NCBI RefSeq assembly: GCF_048553715.1
Contig: NZ_JBLZNC010000001.1
Span: 372,001-436,000 of the forward strand
DNA: 64,000 nucleotides
From: Sagittula sp048553715
GTDB taxonomy: Bacteria; Pseudomonadota; Alphaproteobacteria; Rhodobacterales; Rhodobacteraceae
Reading direction: 5' to 3'
Shown: positions 52,885-61,662 of the stretch, in pieces
How positions within the stretch are numbered: the first letter of the stretch is position 1
How the letters are laid out: each line of letters begins with the position of its first letter
The notes under the pieces: generated by a model
Told to the model about the DNA's origin: nothing
The model's database searches: none
What the model saw: the letters and a program-made list of their open reading frames with translations, nothing else
Made by a program: the position numbers and the translations under genes

Positions 52885-54039
52885 ATGCAGACGATTTTGA
52901 CGACAGACGATCTTGCCCAGTTTTGCGACCGTGCCAAAGGCCAGCCCTATGTGACCGTTGACACCGAATTTCTGCGCGAACGGACCTATTATTCCAAACT
53001 CTGCCTTGTGCAGCTGGCCTTGCCCGGTGCCGATGGCGAGGCGGTTCTGGTCGATCCGCTGGCCGAGGGGCTGTCGCTTGATCCGCTGATGGATCTGTTC
53101 CGCGATGAAACCATCGTCAAGGTGTTCCACGCGGCGCGTCAGGATCTCGAGATCTTCTTTATCGATCACGGTGTGATTCCTGCGCCCTTGTTCGACACGC
53201 AGGTGGCCGCGATGGTCTGCGGCTTTGGCGAACAGGTGGGCTACGAGACGCTGGTGAAAAAGATTGCGCGCCAGCAGTTGGACAAATCCAGCCGCTTCAC
53301 CGATTGGTCGCGCCGCCCGCTGACCGAGGCGCAAAAGACATATGCGCTGGCGGATGTGACGCACCTGCGCCAGATCTACGAATTCCTGTCCGGCAAGCTC
53401 GAGGCCAGCGGCCGCGCCCGTTGGGTGCACGAGGAACTGGCCGTGCTGACCGATCCCGCCACCTATGTCACCAAACCGCAAGACGCGTGGAAGCGGGTCA
53501 AGACGCGGTCGAACAGCCCGCGTTTCGTGGCCATCGTGCAAGAGCTGGCGGCCTTCCGCGAGGGCTATGCACAGGAACGCAACATCCCCCGCAACCGCGT
53601 GTTCAAGGATGACGCCTTGGTCGAACTTGCCTCGACCAAGCCGCAGAATGCCGGTGATCTGGGACGCTCCCGCCTTTTGCTGCGTGAAGCGCGCAAAGGC
53701 GCCATTGCGGACGGTATTCTGGCGGCGGTGAAGGCCGGTGTCGACCGTCCGAAAGAGGACCTGCCCAAGGTCGAGGACAGCCGGGACCGTCTGCAGGTGA
53801 ACCCTGCGCTTGCCGATCTGTTGCGTGTGTTGCTCAAGGCCAAGACCGAACAATCGGGCGTCGCGTCAAAGCTGATCGCGCCTTCCAGCGATCTTGACGC
53901 CATTGCCGCAGGACTGCGTGACGTACCGGCACTGTCGGGCTGGCGGCGCGAGGTCTTTGGCGAGGATGCGCTGCGTCTGTGTCAGGGCCGGATCGCCTTG
54001 GCCGCCAAGGGCAAAACCGTTCAGGTGATCGAGCTGTAA
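52885..54039 (+). CDS. rnd: Ribonuclease D
   Basis: This 3'-5' exoribonuclease trims tRNA and other stable RNA. The 384-residue protein has the DEDDy nuclease motifs DTEFLRERTYY, HAARQDLEIFF and YALADVTHL, followed by one HRDC domain (VKTRSNSPRFVAIVQELAAFREGYAQERN). The length is the bacterial norm. It stands after purN but with 85 bases of space, and has its own strong terminator. Confidence 0.95.
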   Translation: MQTILTTDDLAQFCDRAKGQPYVTVDTEFLRERTYYSKLCLVQLALPGADGEAVLVDPLAEGLSLDPLMDLFRDETIVKVFHAARQDLEIFFIDHGVIPAPLFDTQVAAMVCGFGEQVGYETLVKKIARQQLDKSSRFTDWSRRPLTEAQKTYALADVTHLRQIYEFLSGKLEASGRARWVHEELAVLTDPATYVTKPQDAWKRVKTRSNSPRFVAIVQELAAFREGYAQERNIPRNRVFKDDALVELASTKPQNAGDLGRSRLLLREARKGAIADGILAAVKAGVDRPKEDLPKVEDSRDRLQVNPALADLLRVLLKAKTEQSGVASKLIAPSSDLDAIAAGLRDVPALSGWRREVFGEDALRLCQGRIALAAKGKTVQVIEL

Positions 54040-54056
54040 CCCCATCCCATGTCAGC

Positions 54057-54093
54057 AAAAGGCCCGGAACGCAGCGCACGTTCCGGGCCTTTT
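54057..54093. terminator. Strong bidirectional terminator after rnd
   Basis: A perfect 15-bp stem AAAAGGCCCGGAACG (54057-54071) with its complement (54079-54093), loop CAGCGCA, has T runs on both strands. Confidence 0.92.
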
Positions 54094-54111
54094 GCGTTCT
54101 AGGGGAGCGGT

Positions 54112-54618
54112 TCAGCGCCGCGCGGTTTGCGCGTTGCTGCGCCCCGTGACGCGGATGGTCGACACGCCCGCCAATTCGTTGTTTGTCACCCAAACGGCGG
54201 CGTTGACCGTGCGGGCCGTGGCGGAGCCGCCGCCCAAGCGCGGCTCATCCACCGCCTGAAGCGCAAAGGTCAACACATCGCTGCCCGCGGGCGAGGTCTG
54301 GACCAGCCGGACCTCATGCGCCCCTTGATAGCGGGTCTGGCCGCGCGCACGCACCAGCGTCCCACCGGGGCGGGGTTCGATAAACAGGCCGGTCACCGCC
54401 TCGACATCGCTGCCCGCATAAGCGTCGTCCTGCGAGGCGCGGAAAATGCTGCGGCGCTGTGGCGGGATCAGCGAATTGCCACTCGCCCCTTCGACTCGGT
54501 CAGCGGCGGGCGCGGAATTGCCAAACCAGTTGAACGGGTTCGCACGGGAATCGCGAACAGCGCCACAGCCTGACAGGATCACTGCGGACAGCACCAGTAC
54601 GGAAATCGGTTTTTGCAT
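54112..54618 (-). CDS. Putative lipoprotein
   Basis: The 168-residue protein has a lipoprotein signal (MQKPISVLVLSAVILSGCGA, lipobox LSGC) and a compact domain of about 90 residues rich in short beta strands (LVRARGQTRYQGAHEVRLVQ, AAVWVTNNELAGVSTIRVTG). AGAGGCGCGCA precedes the ATG at 54618. I recognise no named family. It is convergent with rnd and divergent from sufE. Confidence 0.75.
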   Translation of the reverse strand: MQKPISVLVLSAVILSGCGAVRDSRANPFNWFGNSAPAADRVEGASGNSLIPPQRRSIFRASQDDAYAGSDVEAVTGLFIEPRPGGTLVRARGQTRYQGAHEVRLVQTSPAGSDVLTFALQAVDEPRLGGGSATARTVNAAVWVTNNELAGVSTIRVTGRSNAQTARR

Positions 54619-54735
54619 TGCGCGCCTCTTGCCTGATTGCCACCGGAGTATCGCAAAGCTTAACGCTTGAAAAGCCTGTAGGGCTGGACCTTTGCCCCTC
54701 ATCCGCCTACCTGTGCCGCAAGCAAGGAGACGGAT

Positions 54736-55146
54736 ATGGCACAGGCGGCATTCGAAAACGTGGTCGAGGATTTCGAGTTTCTCGAAGATTGGGAAGACCG
54801 CTATCGCATGGTGATCGAAATGGGCAAGGACATGCCCGAGATGGCCGAGGCGCTCAAGGTTCCGGCCACCAAGGTCGAAGGCTGCGCCAGTCAGGTCTGG
54901 CTGCATATCGCGCCGGAAAACGGCCAGTTCCATTTTCAGGGCGACAGCGACGCGATGATCGTCAAAGGGCTGATTGCGCTGCTGCACCGGCTGTATGACG
55001 GGCTGCCCATAGCCGAGGTGCCGCAGGTGGATGCCAAGGGTGAATTGGGCCGCTTGGGGCTGAACGATCACCTGTCGGCGCAGCGCTCCAACGGGTTGCG
55101 CGCCATGATCGAGCGCATCCGGGAAACCGCCGCAGAGGCCGGTTAA
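54736..55146 (+). CDS. sufE: Cysteine desulfuration protein SufE
   Basis: SufE accepts persulfide sulfur from SufS and passes it to the scaffold for Fe-S assembly. The 136-residue protein has the family length and the catalytic Cys C50 in VEGCASQVWLHI, with FEFLEDWEDRYRMVIEMGK near the N-terminus. AAGGAGACGGAT precedes the ATG. It is alone, far from any suf operon in this window. Confidence 0.93.
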   Translation: MAQAAFENVVEDFEFLEDWEDRYRMVIEMGKDMPEMAEALKVPATKVEGCASQVWLHIAPENGQFHFQGDSDAMIVKGLIALLHRLYDGLPIAEVPQVDAKGELGRLGLNDHLSAQRSNGLRAMIERIRETAAEAG

Positions 55147-55152
55147 CAAAAC

Positions 55153-55179
55153 GGCCGGGAGACCCGATGTCCCCCGGCC
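55153..55179. terminator. Hairpin between sufE and ilvH
   Basis: GGCCGGG (55153-55159) pairs with CCCGGCC (55173-55179). It lies between convergent genes; the plus strand continues AGTCTTT. Confidence 0.5.
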
Positions 55180-55201
55180 AGTCTTTGCATTAGCGCCGGT
55201 T

Positions 55202-55762
55202 TTATGCGCCGCGGGCCAGTGCCGCCACGCCGGTGCGCGCGACCTCGATCAGGCCCAGCGGGCGCATCAGGTCGGCAAAGGCGTCGATCTTGTCCGGCGT
55301 GCCGGTCAGCTGAAAGACAAAGCTTTCCAGTGTCGAATCCACCACCTGCGCGCGGAAGATATCCGCCAGTCGCAGTGCCTCGACCCGTTTGTCGCCCGCG
55401 CCTTGGACCTTGAGCAGGGCCAGTTCACGTTCCACCGACGCGCCTTCGACGGTCAGGTCATGCACGTCGCGCACGCTGACGATGCGGCCAAGCTGCGCCT
55501 TGATCTGTTCGATGACCTGCGGTGTGCCTTTGGTCACAATGGTGATGCGCGACAGATGGCCCTGATGGTCGACCTCGGCCACGGTGAGGCTTTCGATGTT
55601 GTAGCCACGGCCAGAGAACAACCCGATCACCCGCGCCAGCACGCCGGGTTCGTTTTCAACCAGAACGGCCAGCGTGTGGGTTTCGGTCACATCCGAAAAG
55701 TTCGGACGCAGGTTGTAGGCGGAGTGCTTCGACGAGCCTTTTTTGATGTTTAGAGCGGACAT
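55202..55762 (-). CDS. ilvH: Acetolactate synthase small (regulatory) subunit
   Basis: The 186-residue protein gives valine feedback control to the catalytic subunit. It has an N-terminal ACT domain with HTLAVLVENEPGVLARVIGLFSGRGYNIESLTV, and a C-terminal ALS_ss domain. A 30-residue polar N-terminal extension precedes the ACT domain. It is 76 bases after ilvB, in the same direction. Confidence 0.96.
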   Translation of the reverse strand: MSALNIKKGSSKHSAYNLRPNFSDVTETHTLAVLVENEPGVLARVIGLFSGRGYNIESLTVAEVDHQGHLSRITIVTKGTPQVIEQIKAQLGRIVSVRDVHDLTVEGASVERELALLKVQGAGDKRVEALRLADIFRAQVVDSTLESFVFQLTGTPDKIDAFADLMRPLGLIEVARTGVAALARGA

Positions 55763-55838
55763 GTGAATGACCCTGTTGTTTGGCGCGTCTACGCCTTTTC
55801 GTTCGCAAGGCAGGGGGCGTGGCCCCCCGCAACCCAGA

Positions 55839-57593
55839 TCAGACCAGCACCGCGCCGTCGCCGGCGATGGCGTTTGTGGCCTTGGCGTCTCCCAGCAGCA
55901 TCTTGTTGTGCGGTGCGCCCGACGGGATCATGGGGAAGCAGTTCTCGTGCTTCTCCACCAGACAGTCGAAGACCACAGGCCCGTCGTATTTGATCATCTC
56001 CATGATCGCATCATCCAGATCCTTGGGGTCAGAGACGGAGATCCCCTTGCAGCCAAAGGCCTCGGCGAGCTTGACGAAATCGGGCAGCGATTCCGACCAC
56101 GAGTGCGAATACCGCTCGCCATGCAGCAGCTGCTGCCACTGGCGCACCATGCCGAGGCGTTCGTTGTTGAGGATGAATTGCTTCACCGGCAGGTTGAACT
56201 GCGTGGCAGTCCCCAGCTCTTGCATGTTCATCAGCCAGGAGGCCTCACCGGCGACGTTAATGACCAACGCGTCAGGGTGCGCCTGCTGCACGCCAATCGA
56301 CGCGGGGAAGCCGTAGCCCATGGTGCCCAAACCGCCCGAGGTCATCCAGCGGTTGGGATCCTCGAAGCCAAGGTATTGCGCCGCCCACATCTGGTGCTGT
56401 CCCACTTCGGTGGTGATGTAGCGGTCCATGCCCTTGGTCAGCGCCTCAAGGCGTTGCAGCGCATACTGCGGCTTGATCGTGGTCTCTGACGGTTTGTAGC
56501 CGAGGCAGTCCACGGCCTTCCATTCCTCGATCCGTGCCCACCATTTGGCCAGCGCCTCGCGGTTGACCTTGCGGCCGCGCGACTTCCACAGCGCCAGCAC
56601 GTCTTCGAGCACATGGCCGATGTCGCCCACAATCGGGATATCGGTCTTTATGACCTTGTTGATGGACGAGGGGTCGATGTCCACATGGGCCTTTCGGCTG
56701 TCGGGGCTGAAGGCATCCAGACGGCCCGTGATCCGGTCGTCAAAGCGCGCGCCGAGGTTGATCATCAGGTCACAGCCGTGCATGGCCAAGTTGGCCTCAT
56801 ACAGCCCGTGCATCCCCAGCATGCCAAGCCAGTTCTTGCCCGACGCAGGATAGGCGCCCAGACCCATCAGGGTCGAGGTGATGGGAAAGCCTGTGGCCTC
56901 CACCAGTTCGCGCAGCAGCTGGCTGGCAGCGGGGCCGGAGTTGATGACACCGCCGCCGGTGTAGAAAACGGGCTTCTCGGCGGTCTCGATCGCCTCGACC
57001 AGTTCGGTGATCATGTCCATGTCACCTTTAAGCTGCGGCTGGTAGTGACGGGTCGAGACCGCCGGTTTGGGCTGATAGCTGCCGGAGGCGAATTGCACAT
57101 CCTTGGGAATGTCGATCAACACCGGGCCGGGGCGGCCTGCGGTGGCGACATGGAATGCCTCGTGGATGGTTTTCGACAGCTGTTCTGTCTCTTTCACCAG
57201 CCAGTTGTGTTTGGTGCAGGGGCGGGTGATGCCCACGGTGTCCGCCTCCTGGAAGGCGTCAGAGCCGATCATAAAGGTCGGCACCTGTCCGGTCAGCACC
57301 ACCAGCGGGATTGAATCCAGCAACGCATCGGTCAGGCCGGTCACCGCATTGGTCGCACCGGGCCCCGAAGTCACAAGCACAACGCCCGGCTTGCCGGTAG
57401 ATCGGGCATAGCCCTCTGCCATATGCACGGCACCCTGTTCGTGGCGCACCAGAATGTGCTGGATCTCGTTTTGCTGAAAGATCTCGTCATAGATCGGTAG
57501 CACAGCGCCACCGGGATAGCCGAATACCGTGTCCACACCCTGATCCTTCAGGGCCTGAACCACCATTTTCGCTCCGGTCATCTGACGTGTCAT
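55839..57593 (-). CDS. ilvB: Acetolactate synthase large (catalytic) subunit
   Basis: This ThDP enzyme joins pyruvates to acetolactate, or pyruvate and 2-ketobutyrate to acetohydroxybutyrate. The 584-residue protein has the catalytic Glu in LVRHEQGAVHMAEGYAR, GYPGGAVLP at the N-terminus and the C-terminal RQWQQLLHGERYSHSW. The ThDP motif reads AGEASWLMNMQELGTA, where E. coli has GDGSFQMN; I recall this form in other alphaproteobacteria. GGAGACAGTT precedes the start at 57593. An attenuator leader lies upstream. Confidence 0.97.
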   Translation of the reverse strand: MTRQMTGAKMVVQALKDQGVDTVFGYPGGAVLPIYDEIFQQNEIQHILVRHEQGAVHMAEGYARSTGKPGVVLVTSGPGATNAVTGLTDALLDSIPLVVLTGQVPTFMIGSDAFQEADTVGITRPCTKHNWLVKETEQLSKTIHEAFHVATAGRPGPVLIDIPKDVQFASGSYQPKPAVSTRHYQPQLKGDMDMITELVEAIETAEKPVFYTGGGVINSGPAASQLLRELVEATGFPITSTLMGLGAYPASGKNWLGMLGMHGLYEANLAMHGCDLMINLGARFDDRITGRLDAFSPDSRKAHVDIDPSSINKVIKTDIPIVGDIGHVLEDVLALWKSRGRKVNREALAKWWARIEEWKAVDCLGYKPSETTIKPQYALQRLEALTKGMDRYITTEVGQHQMWAAQYLGFEDPNRWMTSGGLGTMGYGFPASIGVQQAHPDALVINVAGEASWLMNMQELGTATQFNLPVKQFILNNERLGMVRQWQQLLHGERYSHSWSESLPDFVKLAEAFGCKGISVSDPKDLDDAIMEMIKYDGPVVFDCLVEKHENCFPMIPSGAPHNKMLLGDAKATNAIAGDGAVLV

Positions 57594-57672
57594 AACTGTC
57601 TCCGATCTTCGACACTTGGACGGTCGCTGCCGCCTTGGATTCCTTTTGCTGCGCAAGTCGCGCTGCGGGCAT

Positions 57673-57701
57673 AAAAAAGCCCCCGGTCGGGTGACGGGGG
57701 C
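57673..57701 (-). terminator. ilvBH attenuator terminator
   Basis: GCCCCCG (57679-57685 on plus) pairs with CGGGGGC (57695-57701); six T follow on the minus strand. It is 80 bases before ilvB, downstream of the leader peptide, and is the stop used when branched-chain amino acids are plentiful. Confidence 0.85.
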
Positions 57702-57743
57702 GCATGGGGTCCTGTTCAGGGAAACCGTTACCGGCCCATGCGC
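57700..57743 (-). promoter_or_regulatory. ilv antiterminator pairing
   Basis: GCGCATGGG (57735-57743 on plus as cccatgcgc) is complementary over nine bases to the segment at 57700-57708, which overlaps the first arm of the terminator by 2 bases. A ribosome stalled at the Val codons would leave it free to pair and prevent termination. Confidence 0.65.
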
Positions 57744-57775
57744 TGTTCCTGTACGACGACGACTAGGATGTTCAT
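57728..57775 (-). CDS. ilvL: ilv operon leader peptide
   Basis: The minus strand encodes MNILVVVVQEQRMGR, 15 residues with Ile, Leu and four consecutive Val codons, ideal as a sensor for charged branched-chain tRNAs. AAGGAG lies 8 bases before the ATG. The codons for RMG (GCGCATGGG on minus) can pair with CCCATGCGC of the terminator region. The frame is too short for ordinary gene finders. Confidence 0.85.
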   Translation of the reverse strand: MNILVVVVQEQRMGR

Positions 57776-57801
57776 CCCGAAAGCTCCTTGATGCGCGGGT
57801 G

Positions 57802-57830
57802 ACACTATGTCGGGCGGGCAGGGGCGTCAA
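57802..57830 (-). promoter_or_regulatory. Promoter of the ilvLBH operon
   Basis: On the minus strand TTGACG (57825-57830) and TAGTGT (57802-57807) are spaced by 17 bases. The expected start is near 57795, about 20 bases before the leader ATG. Confidence 0.65.
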
Positions 57831-57833
57831 CAT

Positions 57834-58194
57834 GCGAAACCGCCCGAAACCGCGTTTTTCCGCGATTATTTTTCCATTTATTGCGTGGGAGGTGCTTTGC
57901 GCGGAATTTTAACTCTGTCGTGATGGGTTTTGCCGTGCGAGTACGCGCCGATATCGGCTCAACACATCTGATGTGCGTGTGCGCACCAAAAGCCGCGTCA
58001 AAATGCGCCAACCTTGAATTTTCGCCGCGATATCAATGTATGCAGCCTACCGCCAAACCCGCCCACCTGTCAGCCGTGACGCGATTGCAACATTCGCGCG
58101 CAATTTAGTGATTTGATCGGGATTAGCCCTTGGCGGTACAAAAGAACCAGAGCCGCAACGCCAAATGACATCATACCCCCGAGGAGGGACAGAC
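57834..58194. other. Intergenic region between the ilv promoter and the 68-aa gene
   Basis: This 361-base stretch contains nothing I can name with confidence. It is less GC-rich than its surroundings. The ilv promoter is at its left edge, and the ribosome site GAGGAGGGAC of the 58195 gene is at its right edge. Confidence 0.5.
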
Positions 58195-58401
58195 ATGGCA
58201 CGCAACATTTTTTACCGCGATTTCACCTTGGCCAAGGCAGTGGCCCTGATGGGTCTGATCGGCATGTCCTGCGCTTTGGGCGGGGTGCCCAAGGCAGCGA
58301 CCCTGCTGACCGAGGCGCCCGCCGTCGACGCAGAAATCATGCCGGTGTCCTTCGAGATGAAGACAACCCTGTGCAAGGACCGCTGCGGGATCGACCTGTA
58401 A
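58195..58401 (+). CDS. Small exported protein of unknown function
   Basis: This 68-residue protein has a membrane/signal-like hydrophobic segment (about residues 13-34: AKAVALMGLIGMSCALGGV) and a short tail ending TLCKDRCGIDL. The two cysteines could form a disulfide or bind metal. GAGGAGGGAC precedes the ATG. It is convergent with, and 9 bases from, the response regulator. I recognise no family. Confidence 0.6.
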   Translation: MARNIFYRDFTLAKAVALMGLIGMSCALGGVPKAATLLTEAPAVDAEIMPVSFEMKTTLCKDRCGIDL

Positions 58402-58410
58402 GCCGGTCGC

Positions 58411-59058
58411 TCAGCGTGGGGACAGCGTGACGTTTGTCCCCTGCAGAACGCCGTGTTCCATCGCGTAGCGGGTCAAACCTGCGGTCGTCGCGATGTCCAG
58501 CTTGCGCTTGATGTTCTTGCGGTGGGTTTCCACCGTTCGCACAGAGATATCCAGCGCGAGCGCCACTTCCTTGTTCGACTTTCCCTGCGCCAATTGCAAC
58601 AGCACCGTTTGTTCCCGCGTGGTCAACGGATCGCGCCCGCCGGTGTTGATCGGGGTCAGCGCGCCTTCGGCCCCGGTGCACAGGTAGCGTTCGCCGCGCA
58701 TCACCGTGTCGATGGCTTCCTTGATCTCTTCGGTCGGCACGTCTTTGAGGACATAGCCGCTGGCCCCATGGCTCAGCGCGGTCGAGACATATTCCGGCGT
58801 GTCATGCATCGACAGCACCAGCACCCGCGTGTCCGGCCGCTGCTCCAAAATCATCTCCGTGGCCGACAGCCCGCCCAGACCGGGCATGTTCAGATCCATC
58901 ACGATCACATCGGGCGACAGTTCGTCCAGCCGGTCGATCATCTGCTGCCCGTCGCCCAGCGTGGCGATGACTGTTATATCATCATAGCTGTCAAGAATGG
59001 CCTCGATGCCCTCGGCCACAAGCGGATGATCGTCAACGATTACGACACGTATTGTCAT
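58411..59058 (-). CDS. NarL/LuxR-family response regulator
   Basis: The 215-residue protein has a receiver domain (DD at 9-10, phospho-acceptor D55 in VIVMDLNMPG, K in GYVLKDVP) and a LuxR-type C-terminal helix-turn-helix (LTTREQTVLLQLAQGKSNKEVALALDISVRTVETH). It overlaps its kinase gene by four bases (ATGA, 59055-59058) and forms a two-component pair with it. Confidence 0.95.
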   Translation of the reverse strand: MTIRVVIVDDHPLVAEGIEAILDSYDDITVIATLGDGQQMIDRLDELSPDVIVMDLNMPGLGGLSATEMILEQRPDTRVLVLSMHDTPEYVSTALSHGASGYVLKDVPTEEIKEAIDTVMRGERYLCTGAEGALTPINTGGRDPLTTREQTVLLQLAQGKSNKEVALALDISVRTVETHRKNIKRKLDIATTAGLTRYAMEHGVLQGTNVTLSPR

Positions 59059-60467
59059 GCCGGGGGCCTTTTTGTGTTGGGGCTGCCTTCTTGTGGCGGC
59101 AAGAGATGGGACAGTGGAACCTGCGCCTCTACCACAGTTCCGCTGCGGGTGGAAAGCAGCCTGAGCGCGCCGCCAAGCTGATCCATCCGTTCCTGCATAT
59201 TGCGCAGGCCGATGCCGCTGTGCGGGCGGGGGCGGTCGGCCATGCCGTGCCCGTCATCCGCAATGCGTAAGGTCGCGCCGGTGCGATGGCCGCGCAGATC
59301 CAGTTTCACCTGTGTCGCGCCCGCGTGGCGTTCGACATTGGTCAGCGCCTCTTGGGCGATGCGGTACAGGGCGATCTTCGCCTCTTGGCTTAGCCGGTTG
59401 CGAAAGACCACGGTTTCAAAATGCGTCTCGATCTGTGTGCGGGTGCGAAAATCATCGGTCAGCGCCTTCAGCGCGGGACCCAGCCCCAGATCGTCCAGCA
59501 CGCCGGGGCGCAAATCGCGCGAGATGCGCCGCACCTCCTGGATCGCGGTGCCAAGGTTCTGCGCTCCGGTCTCCAACGTGTCCTTTGCGCGCGGATCGTC
59601 ATTGGCCAGACGGCGGCGGGCGATATCGAGCGCGTATTTCACCCCCACCAGCAACTGGCTGATCCCGTCGTGCAGCTCGCGGGCGACGCGTCCGCGTTCC
59701 TCTTCCTGCGTGTCGAGAACGCGCTGGGTCAGCTCCTTGAGCTTGGCATCGGCCAGACGCCGTTCGCGGATGTTGATGACCAGCCCTGACAGGAACACCA
59801 GCAAAAGCGACCCGAATGTGATGACCGCGATCCAGCCAAAGGTGCGCTGCACGCGGGCCTCCGTCTCGGCGCGGGCGGCGGCCACCGTGTCCAGCACGTC
59901 ATCGATGAACACGCCCGTGCCCACGGCCCACCGCCACGACGGAAAGGACGTCACATAGGTGATCATGCGCGCCTCTTCTCCGGTCGAGGGTTTGGGCCAC
60001 AGATGTTCCACATAACCCGCGCCCTGACGCGCGGTGTCGATGAAATCGCGCACCACAAAGGTGCCCTCGCCATCGCGGCGGTCCCATTGATCGGTGTTGA
60101 TGATGTCGGTCTGGCGCGGGGACACCAGATTGTTGCCGTCATAGTCGTAGACGAAAAAGAACCCCTCATCGCCATAGATCATCGCCGCGAGGATCTGCAT
60201 CACCTGCCGTTTCGCAGCGTCATCGTCGGGGGCGGCGGAGCCGTAGATGAAATAGAACCCGTTGCGCGCCTGTGTGACGTAGTTGCGCAGCTCGCGCTTT
60301 TTGGCCTCCAGCAGTTGATGTTCCAGCCCGGCGATTTCGCGTTCCGCAAGGGTGCGTGCCTGACCTGCCACCAAAAGCGCGATTGCCGTCACCGTCAGCA
60401 CCAGCGGGACCGAGGCCAGCAAAAACAATTTCTGCGCATAGGATATATGGAGTCGCGGCCAGGGCAT
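59055..60467 (-). CDS. Sensor histidine kinase with periplasmic sCache_2 domain
   Basis: The 470-residue protein has a membrane segment at 11-35, a periplasmic single-Cache domain (about 40-205, with DEGFFFVYDYDGNNLVSPRQTD and YVTSFPSWRWAVGTGVFIDDV), a second segment at 210-232, a HisKA_3 dimerisation domain with H266 in RVARELHDGISQLL, and an HATPase with DDGHGMADR. Cache_2 domains of this type often bind small carboxylates such as pyruvate or propionate. The neighbouring TRAP genes fit such a stimulus. A direct link is inference. Confidence 0.93.
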   Translation of the reverse strand: MPWPRLHISYAQKLFLLASVPLVLTVTAIALLVAGQARTLAEREIAGLEHQLLEAKKRELRNYVTQARNGFYFIYGSAAPDDDAAKRQVMQILAAMIYGDEGFFFVYDYDGNNLVSPRQTDIINTDQWDRRDGEGTFVVRDFIDTARQGAGYVEHLWPKPSTGEEARMITYVTSFPSWRWAVGTGVFIDDVLDTVAAARAETEARVQRTFGWIAVITFGSLLLVFLSGLVINIRERRLADAKLKELTQRVLDTQEEERGRVARELHDGISQLLVGVKYALDIARRRLANDDPRAKDTLETGAQNLGTAIQEVRRISRDLRPGVLDDLGLGPALKALTDDFRTRTQIETHFETVVFRNRLSQEAKIALYRIAQEALTNVERHAGATQVKLDLRGHRTGATLRIADDGHGMADRPRPHSGIGLRNMQERMDQLGGALRLLSTRSGTVVEAQVPLSHLLPPQEGSPNTKRPPA

Positions 60468-60620
60468 GCCTGCTATTACCGCAGAAATTTACCCTTTGGA
60501 AAGTTGGCCTGCGGTGTTTCTGCGCGCGGACTTGGCGGATCTCAACACCATTTTAACTATGATGCAGCAAAACTGCGGTTATCTGATAGGCTGTCCACAG
60601 ATCGGAGTGTGACACGGATC

Positions 60621-61496
60621 ATGGCGACAGAGGTCGATCAATTGCCACTCAATGCCCTGCGTGCCTTTGAGGCCGCGGGACGGTTGGGCAGTTTTCGCGC
60701 GGCGGCGGATGCCTTGGGCATCACCAACGGGGCGGTCGGCCAACATGTGCGCGGGCTGGAGGACAAGCTCGGCGCACCACTGTTTGAGCGCCATCCGCGT
60801 GGGGTGCGGCTGACAGAAGCGGGCTGGCGGATGCATGCCCGTGTGCAGCAGGCCTTTGAGCTGCTGCAAGAGGCCGTGGGGTCGTTGAAGGAAGAGACCG
60901 TGCCTTTCCGTCTGGCGGTTGATGCGGCCTTGGTCGAGGTCTGGGGGGAGCTTTGGTCGGCAGATTGGGCGCGTCACGCGCCGGATGTGGTGCTGAAGAC
61001 TAGCACGACAGGCGCTAAGGATGCGGATCTGGTGCTGAGTGCAGAAAATCTGCCGGCAGGTTTCCAATCCACTCAGGCGCCTTTGGCCGCGATCCGCTGT
61101 ATTCCCGTGGCGCGGCCCAAGGCGTTGGGCGCGCCGGGGGCACATTTGCTGCATGATCCACGAGATCTGTGGCCGCAGTATATCTGCTACGTCATGGGGC
61201 GGCCAAGGCCGCAGCGTTTGGGCGGGCTACGCTTTGCCACACAGACAGAGGCGCTGGCCGCCGCACAGGCCGGGCAGGGCGCGGCCTTGGTTGATTATCT
61301 GCTGGCAGCCCCAATGATCGAACAGGGGCTTTTGGAACAAGTCGAGCCGGGCGCCCTGTCAACGGGGCAGTCCTACCGACTCGGTGTACCGGTGGGCAAA
61401 CCGGCCCATGACGCTACGGCAAAAGTGATCGACTGGCTGCGCGCGCGCCCTGAATTTGTGCAAGCCCCTCACTCAATCCGCGAAGCGGGCGAGTAA
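60621..61496 (+). CDS. LysR-family transcriptional regulator, GcvA-like
   Basis: The 291-residue protein has an N-terminal helix-turn-helix with LPLNALRAFEAAGRLGSFRAAADALGITNGAVGQHVRGLEDKLG, the GcvA-type start, and a smaller effector domain. It is divergent from the histidine kinase and codirectional with the TRAP genes 166 bases away, which it may control. The start at 60621 is chosen because upstream sequence overlaps the kinase gene on the other strand. Confidence 0.85.
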   Translation: MATEVDQLPLNALRAFEAAGRLGSFRAAADALGITNGAVGQHVRGLEDKLGAPLFERHPRGVRLTEAGWRMHARVQQAFELLQEAVGSLKEETVPFRLAVDAALVEVWGELWSADWARHAPDVVLKTSTTGAKDADLVLSAENLPAGFQSTQAPLAAIRCIPVARPKALGAPGAHLLHDPRDLWPQYICYVMGRPRPQRLGGLRFATQTEALAAAQAGQGAALVDYLLAAPMIEQGLLEQVEPGALSTGQSYRLGVPVGKPAHDATAKVIDWLRARPEFVQAPHSIREAGE

Positions 61497-61662
61497 AACG
61501 CACTTTATGATTGTGTAAACACGATTGTTTGGTCAAATTTCCGCACCACCTCCGTAGCATTGGGTATTCCCACGGCAGGATTCGTTTTCTAGGGTCACTC
61601 CACTGAGGAAGCACGGGATGGGGAGTCCCGTGTACATAAAACGAATCTGGGAGGATTCCATA

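Noticed and set aside
61528..61550. Sigma54-like GG-N10-GC before the TRAP operon
   Set aside because: Only the GG and GC dinucleotides fit; the rest of the -24/-12 consensus is weak, and no activator of the NtrC type is nearby.
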